From NCBI GenBank assembly GCA_024305405.1, contig JAKNDB010000068.1:2288501-2352500 (forward strand): a DNA stretch of 64,000 nucleotides. Reading direction: 5' to 3'. Source of the stretch: Dirofilaria immitis (Eukaryota > Nematoda > Chromadorea > Rhabditida > Onchocercidae). The notes below the pieces were generated by a model that was not told the DNA's origin, searched no databases, and was given only the letters and a program-made list of their open reading frames with translations. Made by a program: the position numbers and the translations under genes. Below are positions 31,901 through 51,983 of the stretch, one piece after another. Within the stretch, counting starts at the first letter, position 1; every line of letters starts with the position of its first letter.

Positions 31901-33999
31901 ACAAACAATCATATAAAGTATCATTGATCAATCGAGAAATGAATTAACATTTAAATGTTAACTTTAATTTTCATTATTAACTATGTTAAATTATTACTAC
32001 TAATCGATAGATAGATATATCACGAAAATCATTATAACATGATAGAATCAGAAATAATGAACAAAAAAAAAAACTAAGTTAAACTTCATTTGACTTTTAT
32101 TTTCTTCTTCTAGCGATATCGAAAGTTATTGATTGTATTTGAATTTAAAAATAACAAATAAATTTTGCATAATTTTCTATCATAAATTTGTTTATATTGC
32201 AAATGATTGAATTTATTTTCTTGAAAAATATTTTGATATAAATTAATTAAGAAGGAGAAGAGGATTATTACTACTACCTCCGGCAAATTTTAGCAAATTA
32301 ATTTCGACATTTCAGGTTTCAGATTATTCATTAATACATTGTTTATCACTAACTGTTTTATTATATCGCCATTCTATTTCTTTATTGAATTGAGAAATGA
32401 AAGATTTTCATTTGCTTTGCATTGAGCATAGGATATTGAGATAAAACTGGTTGATCGATTGGAAAAATCTAACCGATCACACCAATAGAAATGAATTTCT
32501 CGAGATTACAATTGAATGGAAAAAGAAATAGTAGATAATTGGAAGAAAATAGCTCATAATATATGATAATAAATACTAAATTAATTAATTGTAAAACTTC
32601 AATTCTTTTTTTAATGATATTAAACAATTATACTTAGAGAAAAGTCTTGATAATCAGCATTACTTTTACTTTTTTTTTCGAGAATAATTTTATAAAAATT
32701 TATTAATTAATATCTGAATGATAATATCTATTATTTTTTTCGTTTAACTATTTCATTTTATTTTTATACTTATGCAAAATAATTAGCAATTTTTATATCT
32801 TGAAATTAATTATTATTATTATATCTTAGGAAGCGGATTTTTCAAATGTCATGATTGGAGAGATAATTGATAAGACAATTTTGACGATCAACAAATTAGC
32901 AGTAATGATTATCATGATTTTGCTATTATCAAGATATTAATGCGGAAATAGTTGCATAGCATGCGAATTAAAATTCTATCAGAGAATCTTGCTATAGTGA
33001 TAAATTTTCTCTGAGATATGTTGTTCTCTATTAAGAATTTAGAATTTTATTTTTACATATATATAGCATCGCGATATTATCAAAATAGTTCTACGGATAG
33101 ATCAACATCGCAGACATGATTAATTTAATCACTAAATTAAACAAATATATTTCATTCGCAGTAAATTTATCATTAAGCGACTAATAATAGGTTCATAGGT
33201 TCAGCACTTCCTCTTCATGCCCTCGTAACCTGTTTCCTGCGATACATGCACCCGCTCATAACCCTATTATTGGTTCTTGTTTTTTTTTTGTTTACAAACA
33301 ACAATCAGTTTATCATGCGATGTTGTTATGTCTTGATTGAACGAACGAAAGTGGAAGAGGAAAATGATAAAATGATAAAACTTATTTTTGTAAAGCAAAA
33401 ATGCTCAAAGACATTTGTTAAATAATTGAGAGGAATTTTTGTAAAATAACTTATGACAAATACTAATTGTTATTATTTCTGATAGTCTTTTTTTTTATCA
33501 ATATTTTCTATTGCTAAGCTTTGGAAGTCGTAAAGTTTAAATGTCAGAAGTAATTAATGAATAAATATGTCATCATCTTTTACAACAATTTTTTGGAATG
33601 ATGAATAAAGGTATATTTTAAAATTTACGTAATTTTACAGTAATAATTGATAATAATCAAAATATATGGTAAAAAGAAAAGAAGATGATATTAAATAACA
33701 AATATCTAAAATTCATGTTATTATCTAAAATTAATCCAAATTCTTTATGATTTTATTGAATTATTAGATTAGAAATTGTTTGATTAAAATAACGATAGAA
33801 AAAAAATAACATTTAAGAAAGAATCAATCCTTACCGTTTCAGAATGTTTTATATTATGTCGTTGAACAATTTCCTCTGGATGTTGTTTAGCTTCAAATTT
33901 TGAATCTTTTCCAGATAGTATTTAACTTTCTGAATCTCTTCCGTACTTTGTCCAAATGTTTTCGCTTTTTCTCGAAGTATTGTCTGGATTGTAGCAGTA

Positions 34000-34050
<51 letters not shown>

Positions 34051-34334
34051 ATAGATTCGATCCTTTCATCATCAAGAGATGATGAAGCAAATGGATCATT
34101 AAGAAAAAATGCACCATCGATATGAGTGCTACAGGTACATAGAATGATTAAGACAAATATTAACCAATAATCTGAGGTGGTGATTAATTTTATTCTATGT
34201 GTCAAATTCCTATTTCCAATGATAGCAGATAAGGATGAAAAAATATTGCTGAAGAAAGATTGTAATAATGCCATATAAGTTTGAACATCTACCAAATAAC
34301 ACAGGTAGTAGAAATGAGGTAGGCTTTTATTCAC
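25719..34334 (-). CDS. Secreted astacin zinc metalloproteinase with EGF-like and CUB domains (NAS-36/37 type)
   Basis: About 612 residues. Exons in gene order: 34334-33835, 31018-30934, 29793-29645, 27869-27673, 27431-27235, 26978-26752, 26365-26097, 25929-25719. NAS-36/37 proteases of C. elegans are needed for cuticle shedding at the molt. Seen: a hydrophobic export signal (YWLIFVLIILCTCSTHIDG), a poly-Thr tract, a propeptide with EGDIVLDAEQAHEIY, a furin-type RRTKRK cleavage site, then catalytic [20 protein letters not shown] and the Met-turn SIMHYR. A cysteine-rich EGF-like segment (PRRCGRCRCPDGFTGKFC) and a CUB domain (CGGQIKLTSSWKRITSPNYP) follow. The last exon holds WSEW but no complete TSP1 repeat. 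Four one-base gaps: 33907-33910, 29751, 26931-26933 and 26824-26826. The exact start is uncertain because about 50 residues precede the signal. The C-terminus could be spliced at a CAG/GTACGC donor instead. Confidence 0.88.
26583..26622. repeat. (ATT)n microsatellite
   Basis: TTA/ATT trinucleotide repeat in an astacin intron, preceded at about 26513-26534 by a CT-rich tract. Confidence 0.9.
28790..29060. repeat. Degenerate tandem repeat, about 100-111 bp, three copies
   Basis: Three diverged units keyed by GGAAATTTAATTT preceded by GGGCA or AGAGTA (near 28795, 28906 and 29005). One unit contains a (CAT)n run at 28874-28902. Lies in an astacin intron. Confidence 0.75.
33183..33275. other. GC-richer island between imperfect inverted repeats
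   Basis: Left arm ACTAATAATAGGTTCAT and right arm ATAACCCTATTATTGGTTC are imperfect inverse copies around about 60 bp of much higher GC than the host intron. It could fold as an RNA hairpin or be a small inverted-repeat mobile element relic. No family recognised. Confidence 0.4.
33990..34049. repeat. Coding (GTA)n microsatellite giving poly-Thr
   Basis: GTA repeat on the plus strand, read as ACT codons on the minus strand, producing about 15 consecutive threonines just after the astacin signal peptide. It is in frame and lies within the first exon. Confidence 0.9.
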
Positions 34335-37300
34335 AAAATATACTAATTTTACTTCTCACACTCAAGTGCAATAAATTCAGCTTGAAATAGAGTATTAGAA
34401 ATGAAGCATGATTCGTAAGATATGCACGTATTATTCAGGATATTACCGTATCGTTTACAATCTAAAAAAAAAAAGTTACATTAATTAATTTTTGAATATA
34501 AATCAATTTAATCTATTTCTTTTTCGCTCTCTAAAAAAAAAAAAAAATGTTAAAAAGTAAAATGCGCAATTTCATCATTACCATAACAATAGCTGTCACT
34601 GTTCAACCAACCCAACCTACAAATTATCATTAAAATGAAAGGTAACACAGGACAATAGTATGACGTTCAATTATTTGGAAATGAGAGAAAAATATAATTC
34701 GAGAGCAGGTATGAGGACATTTGCTAAAGAGAATAATGATATTGAACGACACCACACATACACACACATACACACACACACACACACATACACACACACA
34801 CATACATACACACACAACATACACACATCCACACACACACACATATATATATATACAGAAGTCTCGTCTTCATCGAAACACGCCCCATACTACTACAAAC
34901 TCGATGATATCAAACAATCACTAATCACTATTCATTTCATCTAAACATTTCAAATATGATGTAATCATTAAGCAATCATGATGATCAATTCTGATAAACG
35001 GTGTTGATTTCTTACTGTTGATTGTAATGATCTTGAATCGATGATAATGATAAATGTTTTAAGTTTAATTTGACATGGTCATTCATATTTCAAAAAAAAA
35101 CAATTTCCTAAAATGATTTTGATAAAAATTAAAAACGACAAAAGATGAAGATGCCGGCAAATATCAACTGTTTTAAAAAATTTAGCGCTATTTCTTGTTC
35201 TATTGAATTTCTCGATTTATAAGCATGGATGTTCTCGTAGATGATGGAGAAATTTCATGTAACTATACCTGTACCAAATAAAATTTCATGGAACAGTATT
35301 AATTTTAGTGGAAAGTTATGATTGATATTTTTATTTAAATTTCATATAATTAATTATATTTGATTGATGATATTGAATAGAATAAATAATTTAATCATTT
35401 AAGATTTTAAAATGATAAGAATAGTAAAAAAATTTGCCATCTTCCTAATGAAAGAATAAAATTAGATGACATTTATACAAATAAATATAATATATTTAAT
35501 ATTATTTCAATAGTAGTTGTAGAAATTATGAAACGATATTTTATAAAGGAGCAATTATAATTTTTGAAATATAAATTTGACAAATTATATCAATCTGTTA
35601 AATTTACGATCAGTATGGATTGTCCTCTCTTCTGTCCGGTTTTGTATGTTCCTTTTTTTTTTTTTTCTTCGTTTTCTCTAAAAAATGTAACATTTGAAAA
35701 AATCTTATGATAAAACCAATAAATTTAGTGAAATAAAAAAAATGATAATTTTTTTTCCCATTCAAAATTTACTGATATCAATGACTTCTATTTGAACTCC
35801 TTTAAGTATCAGTTATATTTTAGTAAAAAATATAACTATCGCTTAGTATAATTAATATAATAATTATCATTATCATTAATTACTAATTGATCATATATGT
35901 ATAATATGCCTTTTTTTTTATCTTTTATCAATAATTTAAATACGAATAAAAGATGATTATTTGTTGATTCAAATATTTATTATTGCAATCATGAAATATT
36001 ATTATCATAGAATCCAAATCAAATATTTTAACATACATATATATAAATGCATATATCGTTTAGTAAATTAATATGTTTCATTCCAAATGAATGCTTCGAA
36101 CCGGATTTTATGAAAGAATATATTTTTATTTTAACTAATCAACTAATCATTGAATAATATTTACTGATTAAGCATTTTGTGAATTATGCAACATCACCTG
36201 ATAACATAGATACTGCTATTTGTTTACTTATTTTAAAATTTCTTATTAAAGCATATATCATATGAAATACGAAAATGTTGTCGTAACCAAAATAGTTGAG
36301 TAATTTTGTTCAAAACAATCGTTTATTTCGACTTCTATTTACAAATACTTTTACAAAACTTCGAAATAACAACATAGGAAAAAGGTGAAAATTATTCTCA
36401 TTCTATTAAATTTTAAATTAGTTTTATTTTTAAATAATAGTTCAGCGCTTTAAACATCATTTATTTATCAGTAAAAAAAAAAAAATTTGCTTTGCAATAA
36501 TATTGTAGGGTATATCAAAAGATAGTGATATTTGAAGAAGATTTTAAAATATTTCAAATAATTGCTATAATATGTAAAATATATCGCTGCTGATATAATC
36601 GAAGAGTTAATTTTTAATTCTTCTTCATCAATTTAATTACATACGTATTATCTAAAAGTTAGATACCGTATACCTTTAGAAGTATACTGTATTCATATAT
36701 CGTACTCTCTCTAGTACGAATAACTAATTCATCAAATAATACTTTACTTCCATATATATATTTATATATATTCATTTATTTTATTCTTTAACATAGGTTT
36801 CCTGTGTACTTAAATTTCAAAACAGGAATTACGAGGAAAACCGAAAATTGACTTCTTCATCCGCTTAGATTTTTAAATCCCATTTATATAATCTTTTTAC
36901 TTTCAAATTTGTTTCAGAAATCATTGATCAAATTTGCATTATAATTCTAAACAGACAAATTGTTATTTTTCTATTACTATAAATACAATATATATTTCCA
37001 ATTAATTAATACACATTATTTTACTCTAATAACAATAATAAATTCAGCAACTTAATAAATTCAACAACTTATTCTTCATTGAAACAATAATCATCAATTT
37101 TATTGATGAAGCAAAATTTTTTTATTAGAATTATCAAGTAAGTTAATTATATATAATCAAATATAAAACAATTTAAAATTAATTAAAAATTATATCTCGC
37201 TTTCTTATAATACGATTAATAAGTAGAGAATATGCAAAATGAGAATAAAAATTTTAAAGATTGGATTTAATTAATCATAAAATAATGAAGGAGAATAAAT

Positions 37301-37929
37301 ACAAACATTCTAGTAATAAATTTTATAATAAAATCAACTAAGTGCTTGACAATGGTCAAATTATTCAAATTCCAATACATCTTTCATTGTACATCATCAT
37401 TTTATTTCAAATCAAGATGCTACCAATAGATTGGACGATTTTCGCTGCGGACGATCAATGTGATATAACGCTGTTTCGTGCTTTGTTATTCTAACATTGG
37501 TTTGGTACATTTTTAAGTGCTGGCACTTGCGTTTGTTGTTTATTTGTCTTCTCGTGTGTTATGCTCAAGTGTCTTCCCGAGTTCCGCTCAAGATTTGTTT
37601 CTTAACATTCCGGGAATGTTCCGAAAGCAAGGTCAGTACAAATTATTGGGGAAAATTTGCATCGGCAATAATATATGTGTTCCATAAATCAATTATATTA
37701 CTTTCTTTCAGAAATTAGGCAGTAATTGCTCGTTAATTAATTTGCTTCAAATAGTTGTTACTGAAAGATAAGATAACATTAATGTGTGAAGTTCACTTCC
37801 ATAAAATTAATTACTTTCGCACTTTGTTGTACGTTATAATATGATGAGTATATCGAGATATCATCGGGCATTAATATACTATTTCAGATAGTTTAAATAT
37901 AAGAAACGTCTTGGGTTAATCAACAGCAT
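34335..37929. other. Divergent intergenic region between astacin and BCL7
   Basis: 3.6 kb of mostly AT-rich sequence with a CA/CATA microsatellite. The segment 37440-37640 is less AT-rich and contains a 73-codon frame (37497-37718) with a signal-like hydrophobic start (FKCWHLRLLFICLLVCYAQV) and a donor-like site after AAAGCAAG. It may be a 5' leader exon or promoter of BCL7, and I do not call it a gene. Confidence 0.45.
34753..34856. repeat. (CA)n / CATA microsatellite
   Basis: About 100 bp of ACACAC with ACAT interruptions, ending in (AT)n. It yields spurious His/Thr and Val/Cys frames. Confidence 0.95.
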
Positions 37930-39171
37930 ATGTATGCACGCAGCCAGCGCGCAGAAACGCGCAATCGTGCGAAGGATGAATTGAAACGGGTCATCAATTC
38001 AGTAGATAAAGTTCGAAAATGGTAATTAAATAATTTTATACCTTAATGTAGGAATAATTTTAAATAACGTACTCCATGATTGATGCTAATTTGTAAATGC
38101 AAATTATTTCACAAACTTTCTAATTTGCTGTATCAGAAAAAAGAGGTGGGCTTTATGATATTCAGTTTCTATCAAATATCACTGATATTATTGTAATAAG
38201 GTTCACTTGTTAGAGTTAAGTTTGTGTTTGAACAGGTAAACTTTTTCGGAATCATGTTGGGTGACATATTTAACAGAGAGAATGTGGATAAATTTATTTA
38301 CGATGTAGTTATTTTTTCTTGAAAGAAACCAGAGAACTTATCTAAGAATACCCAAGTTCTAAATTATCTGAGATTATCTAAGTTTTGTGTTATATTCAGT
38401 CTGTAGCATTAAGATTTTAAGAGTTGATTTTTGCAGGGAGAAGAAATGGATTGTAGTTAAAGACACACAAATAAAATTGTTCCGGTGGGTACCGGGTAAG
38501 ATTATTGAAATATTTAACATAATCGATACAGAAATGATTTGGAAGTTTTGTATTCTCAATTTTTATCAATTCATACTTACAATTCTGTGTTTCTTACTTA
38601 TCTTTGTTTCAGTGACAGCAACAGCGAATATTACAAAAATACCACAAAAATCTGTGGTGCAAGATCAAGATGAAAACACAACAATCGCGTCATCAGAAAA
38701 TACTCAAGATTCAACTGCATTAGGTATTATTGCTTTATAAAATATATTCTTAAGAATTGTTTTATGAATTATGTCGACTCTTGTTCAGTGAAGAATAGTG
38801 TTGTTTTGAAATAGTAAACCTTCCTTCATATTTTAGTATGCTATACGTTTTTCAGGATTTTGGACCGTTTATATATTTAATAAAGCACTATTCAGTTGAG
38901 GAGTTATGTATGTTAAACATGTAAAATTGTAGAATTAGTATATTGTTCGTATTGCAGAGAACAGCGATGTAGTACGAGTTCGCGCCTTTAGTAATTTGAA
39001 TGATGATTCTAACACTGGTTTTTCTGAAGGAGGATTCGATAGCGATTCCAACCAAACGTTTGAAGCAGTTGGTTTCAGGGTCAGGGCAACAGCAGCGGTA
39101 CACCAAATGGTTCGACAGACTTCAGTGAAATGCGACAGCAAGAGCAGGAATCATCGGAGATCAAATCATGA
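37930..39171 (+). CDS. bcl-7: BCL7 family protein, SWI/SNF chromatin-remodelling subunit
   Basis: About 158 residues. Exons: 37930-38021, 38437-38495, 38613-38723, 38958-39171. BCL7 proteins are accessory subunits of BAF (SWI/SNF) complexes in the nucleus. The N-terminus has the family hallmark SQRAETRNRAKDELKRVINS and VDKVRKWEKKW, continuing KDTQIKLFRWVPV. The rest is polar and acidic, with FSEGGFDSDSNQTFEAVGF near the end. In the printed frame the tail runs into a basic, unfamiliar sequence. If the TTT at 39073-39075 has one more T, the tail reads NSSGTPNGSTDFSEMRQQEQ followed by ESSEIKS and a stop at 39169-39171, which fits the acidic composition far better. The start ATG sits immediately before the conserved block, as in other BCL7 proteins. 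Confidence 0.92.
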
Positions 39172-39927
39172 TTGTCGTAGTTTTACTAGCCGGTTTACAA
39201 TGTTTGTACATACGTATTCTTTATGCTGCTTATTGTTGACTCTTTCTAATAATTTACACATAAAATTGATAATTAAGTAATGAAAATACTTGTCTTAGTA
39301 ATTATACTAATATATTTATTGACATTCTGAAAAGATACGCAGAAAAAAGATACACTGATTTCGTCTCTCATTATTCCTTCAGTTCAAATTTCTTAATAAT
39401 TTTGATGAAAAGAAGTTAAAGTAAAATCCATATATTTAATTTATAAAACTCTATTTAGTACAGAAAGAGAACAGCATTTACAGTATCTCGTTCACATGTT
39501 TATGAATTCATTTATAATTGCGCTACGGCGTTATGATTTCTGTTTCTTGAAAAGATTTAATACTATCAGCGAACTGTTTACCATCGAACATTTAATGGTT
39601 TATGTCATTTTATCGATTTAATAATTTTTATTTTGCTGAAATTGATAAATAGACTGGTGACAGTTCAAATAATTGATATAGAATAATAAGATAACAAAGA
39701 TTATCCTGACCATTCAAGCTTTATCCAACAGTATTTTCCAATTAGCAATTAAATAAAATAAGTCATCGATAACATTTTAAAATATAATTAAAATTTAGCT
39801 TAGCAAAGGAAAGAAGGAATTGCTCATCTTTTTTCTCTTTCTATTTTATCACAAAACAATAGCTTTGATGAATAGCAATTATTTCATACTTTTGCCATAA
39901 AATGAATTTAGCCATTGATAATGATGA
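39172..39927. other. Convergent intergenic region BCL7/MMP
   Basis: 756 bp between two 3' ends. AT-rich, with no frame or RNA gene that I can support. Confidence 0.5.
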
Positions 39928-47708
<7,781 letters not shown>

Positions 47709-48275
47709 TATCAGATGTTTTGCAAATTACTTATTTCATTTCAAATATTTCATCTTCTTTTGTCGCATCGTTCTTTTCTTTCGCAGCAATTATTATTTTT
47801 TTTACATATGCTAATTTTGCTATAAAAAATTTTCGAAATTTTTTGCTAAATAATCAATTCATACAAATTAATCGATAATTTTATAAATAATCATAATTAG
47901 ATTAATATACAAATTTGATAATAGAAATGATAAGAAAAGATGAATCAGCAATTATAATGCAATGAAATAAAAATAGCGATAGATACTACTACTACTATTT
48001 ACTATTACGACACTTCCGATTTATCATCATCAATGCTTTTACATCATTGTAAACTATCGGAACATTTAAATGTTGTACTTTAAGAATATAACAGATTACT
48101 ACTTTACCTGTACAATTTTCCAGAATGTTCATCACCTCAATTTATGTCTCAAAAAAAAAAGCAAAAGGCAAACAGTTGCTACTACAAAATAGCAATTGTC
48201 AAAATGGAAAAAAGAAAAAGAAATACTTCAACGATTTGTCATGAAAGATTTCTGAAGGATAATAATTTGAAACTT

Positions 48276-48380
48276 CTTTCTCTCTCTCTCAATAGAGTTA
48301 ATTGATATGATACCATTTATTGATAGTCTTTCTCTTTCTCGCAATAGAGATAATTGATATGATATCATTTATTGATAGTT
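48276..48380. repeat. 52-bp tandem duplication with CT tract
   Basis: Two imperfect copies of a CT-rich tract followed by CAATAGAGNTAATTGATATG and ATACCATTTATTGATAG, about 570 bp upstream of the MMP start codon. Confidence 0.85.
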
Positions 48381-51017
48381 CAAACTTCGACATTACTTTT
48401 ATATGCGCAGTTAAAATAAATTTTTTTTTGTTTGTTAAACATTATTAATCATTTTTATAGTTTTGTGATAATTTATTGATAACAATATTTTATCAATAAA
48501 TCGTTAGCAATGTATGAAAATTATTTTATTTCAAATTTCTTTTTATATTATTTCACTTAATTACACTATCAAATACCTATTATTATACATGAACGATATG
48601 AAGTTTTATTTAAAACTATTAAACATTTCCTGAATAATTTGCGAAATTATTTGCGAATTAAAAGATTTACCATTTTCTTTTTTATCGTTTATAATTGATC
48701 GTTCGATAAAATAAACAACTGTTCGAGAAAAGGAAGCGATTAATAGTATTGCGACAAAGAAATGATCATATCAGATAATCATGCAACTTTTCCATTATTC
48801 GGCAAATTTCTCGTAAAATAGCATATGATAAATTGAAACAAAAATACGCAAATATAATCGATCGATGATTATCAAGAGGTGATATGATTCTATTTTATAT
48901 ATCGCAATATCATAGTTCAAATATACGAATAACTAAATCACTCTAAGAGATTTGTAATGAATAAAAATAATCACTTAATTTTATATCATACAATCCAAGT
49001 TGTACAAAAATAAATTTAGAATATTACGCCTAACGATTGATCAAAATATAATGATAATATTGAAAGAAGACAAATTTCATTGATACCATCTATGATATTG
49101 TTTTTTTTTTTTTTTTTTTTTCAATGATATTAGAATTATATCATGTAAACAATCTTAAACAATTCTCCCAGACTATCGATAATTTAATCATCATCATAAA
49201 CCATACCGGAACAAAATCATTAGCATAAATGAACTTCCGTTGTTGCGAAATTCTCATCGTGCGATTTTCTTTTTTTTTTCTTAACACTGTGAAATGAATA
49301 ATAGAAAAGAGAATTATCAACTATAAGCAATTTTCGCACTGCAATCGCTACCACAATAATATTTATTCAACATTGCAAACAGGCAATACTTTCTTACGCT
49401 AATCGCTGATCACTGATATTTTATCACTGATTAGAAAAATGATATTCTTCTGAAGGTATTTGGCGAATTTCTGAATAAATAACAGATGCAGCATTGATAT
49501 TGCTAAATATTTATCTTCGCTTAATGTTTTACTATTTAGTAATAAGATAGTCTAGATATAATATCCGATTTTGTAAAATTGACATCTTACTTCGTAGAAT
49601 CGTTTTATTAATTGATTAGAGATTCTGAAATTGCCAAAAGAAGCTTCTGAATCCGTATGCAAAACGTTTCCATCAAGTGAATTATAACTAATATCCAATG
49701 ATCAATTTTAATTCAGATAATAAATTAACAAACAAACAAAAAAAAAATCAAATTTCTTCTTTTTTTTCCAGACGAAATCGAACTCTTTTAGCGGAAAACA
49801 AATTTTTAGCATTAATTTTTTTATCATAAAAATTTCGATCATAATAAAATGATCAAATGATTTATTGATAATTGCTATGAATGCAGGTAAATCAATGGAA
49901 AAGGGTATAATTGATTACTTAAAAAAAAAAACGATAATCATTTGATTAAAAAATTGATTAGAATAAAAAAAAATCAATACAATGATATAATATCATATTT
50001 ATAATTAAAATATTATTTCATTTGAAAATAAATTTAGCATTAATATTTGGGAATAATTTTTTAGCTATAAAAAGTTGTTTATAATTGATTTGTTTAATTA
50101 TGAAAAAATGTTTGAAAATAAAATTTTGGTGTAAAAAAAGAGGAAAAAAAAGTTTAAAATTAATTTAAGTATTGAAAAATAGTTTGAAATGATTTGGGAA
50201 TAAAATATTAGTGTAATGTAAAAATCTTTTAAATGAGCATATGAGCATTTTTTTTTTTTTTTTTTAAAATATTCCTCTATTCATTAGTAAATTTTTTTTA
50301 AACATAATCTTAGATTAAAGAACAGATGGTCAACTACTATCTTCTTTTAAATCATATCAAATTTACGATAATTTTTAATACGAAAACTATAATCCATAAA
50401 ATGTAAATTATTCTACTGAAAGATATCGATTTGAGCAAATAAAGAAAGAAAGAGAGAGAGAGAGAAGAAAGAAAGAGAGGGAAAGATGAAGAATCTCGAA
50501 GATTATACGTATATGGATCGATGGATAATTTACATGATAAGATAAGCAAATGTAAATGATATGTTGATAATTAATAAAAATGTTATGATGAAAAGAGAGA
50601 TGATACATATCATGTTTCATAGAAGTTACACATATCAATAAAAGTTTAACTATCAGAAGTCGCAAAAAGATGGAAAGCAAAATTATAGGAAGAATGAAAA
50701 GGAGAAGGAGAGAAAGTTCGATAAAGGAAAGCTTAATGCTCAAAAGGAGTTGCGCAAAATAATGATACATATATGGTTCTTCTCACATTAAATATACTTC
50801 ATCATTATCATTATCATTAATCGTTATCGTTGATAATAAAATGGACGACAAAGGGGTATTTTTTTTTGAAGTCCCTGAAGGTCATTTCGATTAAGATATT
50901 TTACTAAATAGGCACTTGCTTTTTTTTCATCTCAACTAATACTAAATAAAAAAAGGAATGTTTTATTGAACGCGTCGGCATCGTAAAAATGTAACGCCAT
51001 GTGTTCTGCACATTCAG

Positions 51018-51060
51018 GCTCATATTATTGGCTCATATATTATTGGCTCATATTATTGGC
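51018..51060. repeat. Short GGCTCATATTATT tandem repeat
   Basis: Three adjacent copies of GGCTCATATTATT; the second carries an extra AT. Confidence 0.85.
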
Positions 51061-51200
51061 TTTTTTTTCTTTTCTTTTTCAATTCTTGCGCAGGACAATT
51101 TTCCAATTTTGCATTCAATTCATCGCATAGCAATTTACAATGAACAATTGCTTAGTAATAGAAATTTAAAATGTTTTAGTGAAGTTTAAAAAGAAAAGAA

Positions 51201-51560
51201 AGCATCATTAACTTATTTTTACAAATTTAATTATTCCTATTATTTCTATATTTCATTTCTTAAATTCTGATTCCTACGGTTGATAGGATTCTTTAATTTA
51301 TTTGAGACATTTTTTTTTGCACGACATTCGAAAAGCATCATTGGCTTATTTTTCTCAAATCAATTATTTTCATGTTTCATTCCTTGAATTCTGTTTCTGA
51401 TCAATTTGTAAGATTATTTATTTCATTAGAAACTTTCTTTCTATGAAGCCCAGCAAAGCATCATTAGCTCATTTTTTCTTTTAATTCAATTATAGAACCT
51501 TTGATTCTGATTCTTACGGTTGATAGGATTCTTTAATTTATTTGAGACATTTTTTTAGTT
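51201..51560. repeat. Degenerate 120-130 bp tandem repeat, three copies
   Basis: Units begin AAGCATCATTRRCTYATTTT (51201, 51334, 51457). The first and third also share an almost exact block, CTACGGTTGATAGGATTCTT followed by TAATTTATTTGAGAC. Confidence 0.8.
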
Positions 51561-51983
51561 TGAACACTGAATGAAAATGTCGACATTTTTGAAGCTATTA
51601 TTATAGATTTTATAGAAATATCGATAAAATCATAATTTATTTGAAAAGAATCATTGCAAAAGAAAATTCAATCTTGATAAAATCATTATGATCAAACGCA
51701 TTCATCATTTTTAAACTAATATAATTGATCATAAGTTCTCTCTATGTACATTCCTCTATTACAAATTATCAATCATGATCGATAATTAAATTCGCAGAAT
51801 AATAGTATGTTGAATATGTAGGAAAAACTACTTACTGTACAGCCTAAGAGTAAACATATATGAAACAATTTGATTATAATCATCAAAAAAAAATCAATCG
51901 ATCAATGTATTTCAAAACATTTACATATAATGTGATCATATTCAAAGCATTTATATGATCATTTAGAGTTTCTCGTAAATTAA

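Larger units (their letters stand above)
47709..51983. other. Intergenic region upstream of the MMP gene
   Basis: 4.3 kb between the MMP start and the 3' end of the SDR gene; both are on the minus strand, so MMP promoter sequence should lie at its left. It holds several tandem repeats and poly-T/poly-A runs. The frames at 50352-50770 read a GA/CT tract and are not convincing genes. Confidence 0.55.

Noticed and set aside
34630..34944. Thr/His-rich and Cys/Val-rich frames
   Set aside because: Readings of the CA/CATA microsatellite on both strands.
50352..50770. Leu/Ser-rich minus-strand frames
   Set aside because: They read a GA/CT-rich tract and AT-rich DNA; no conserved features.
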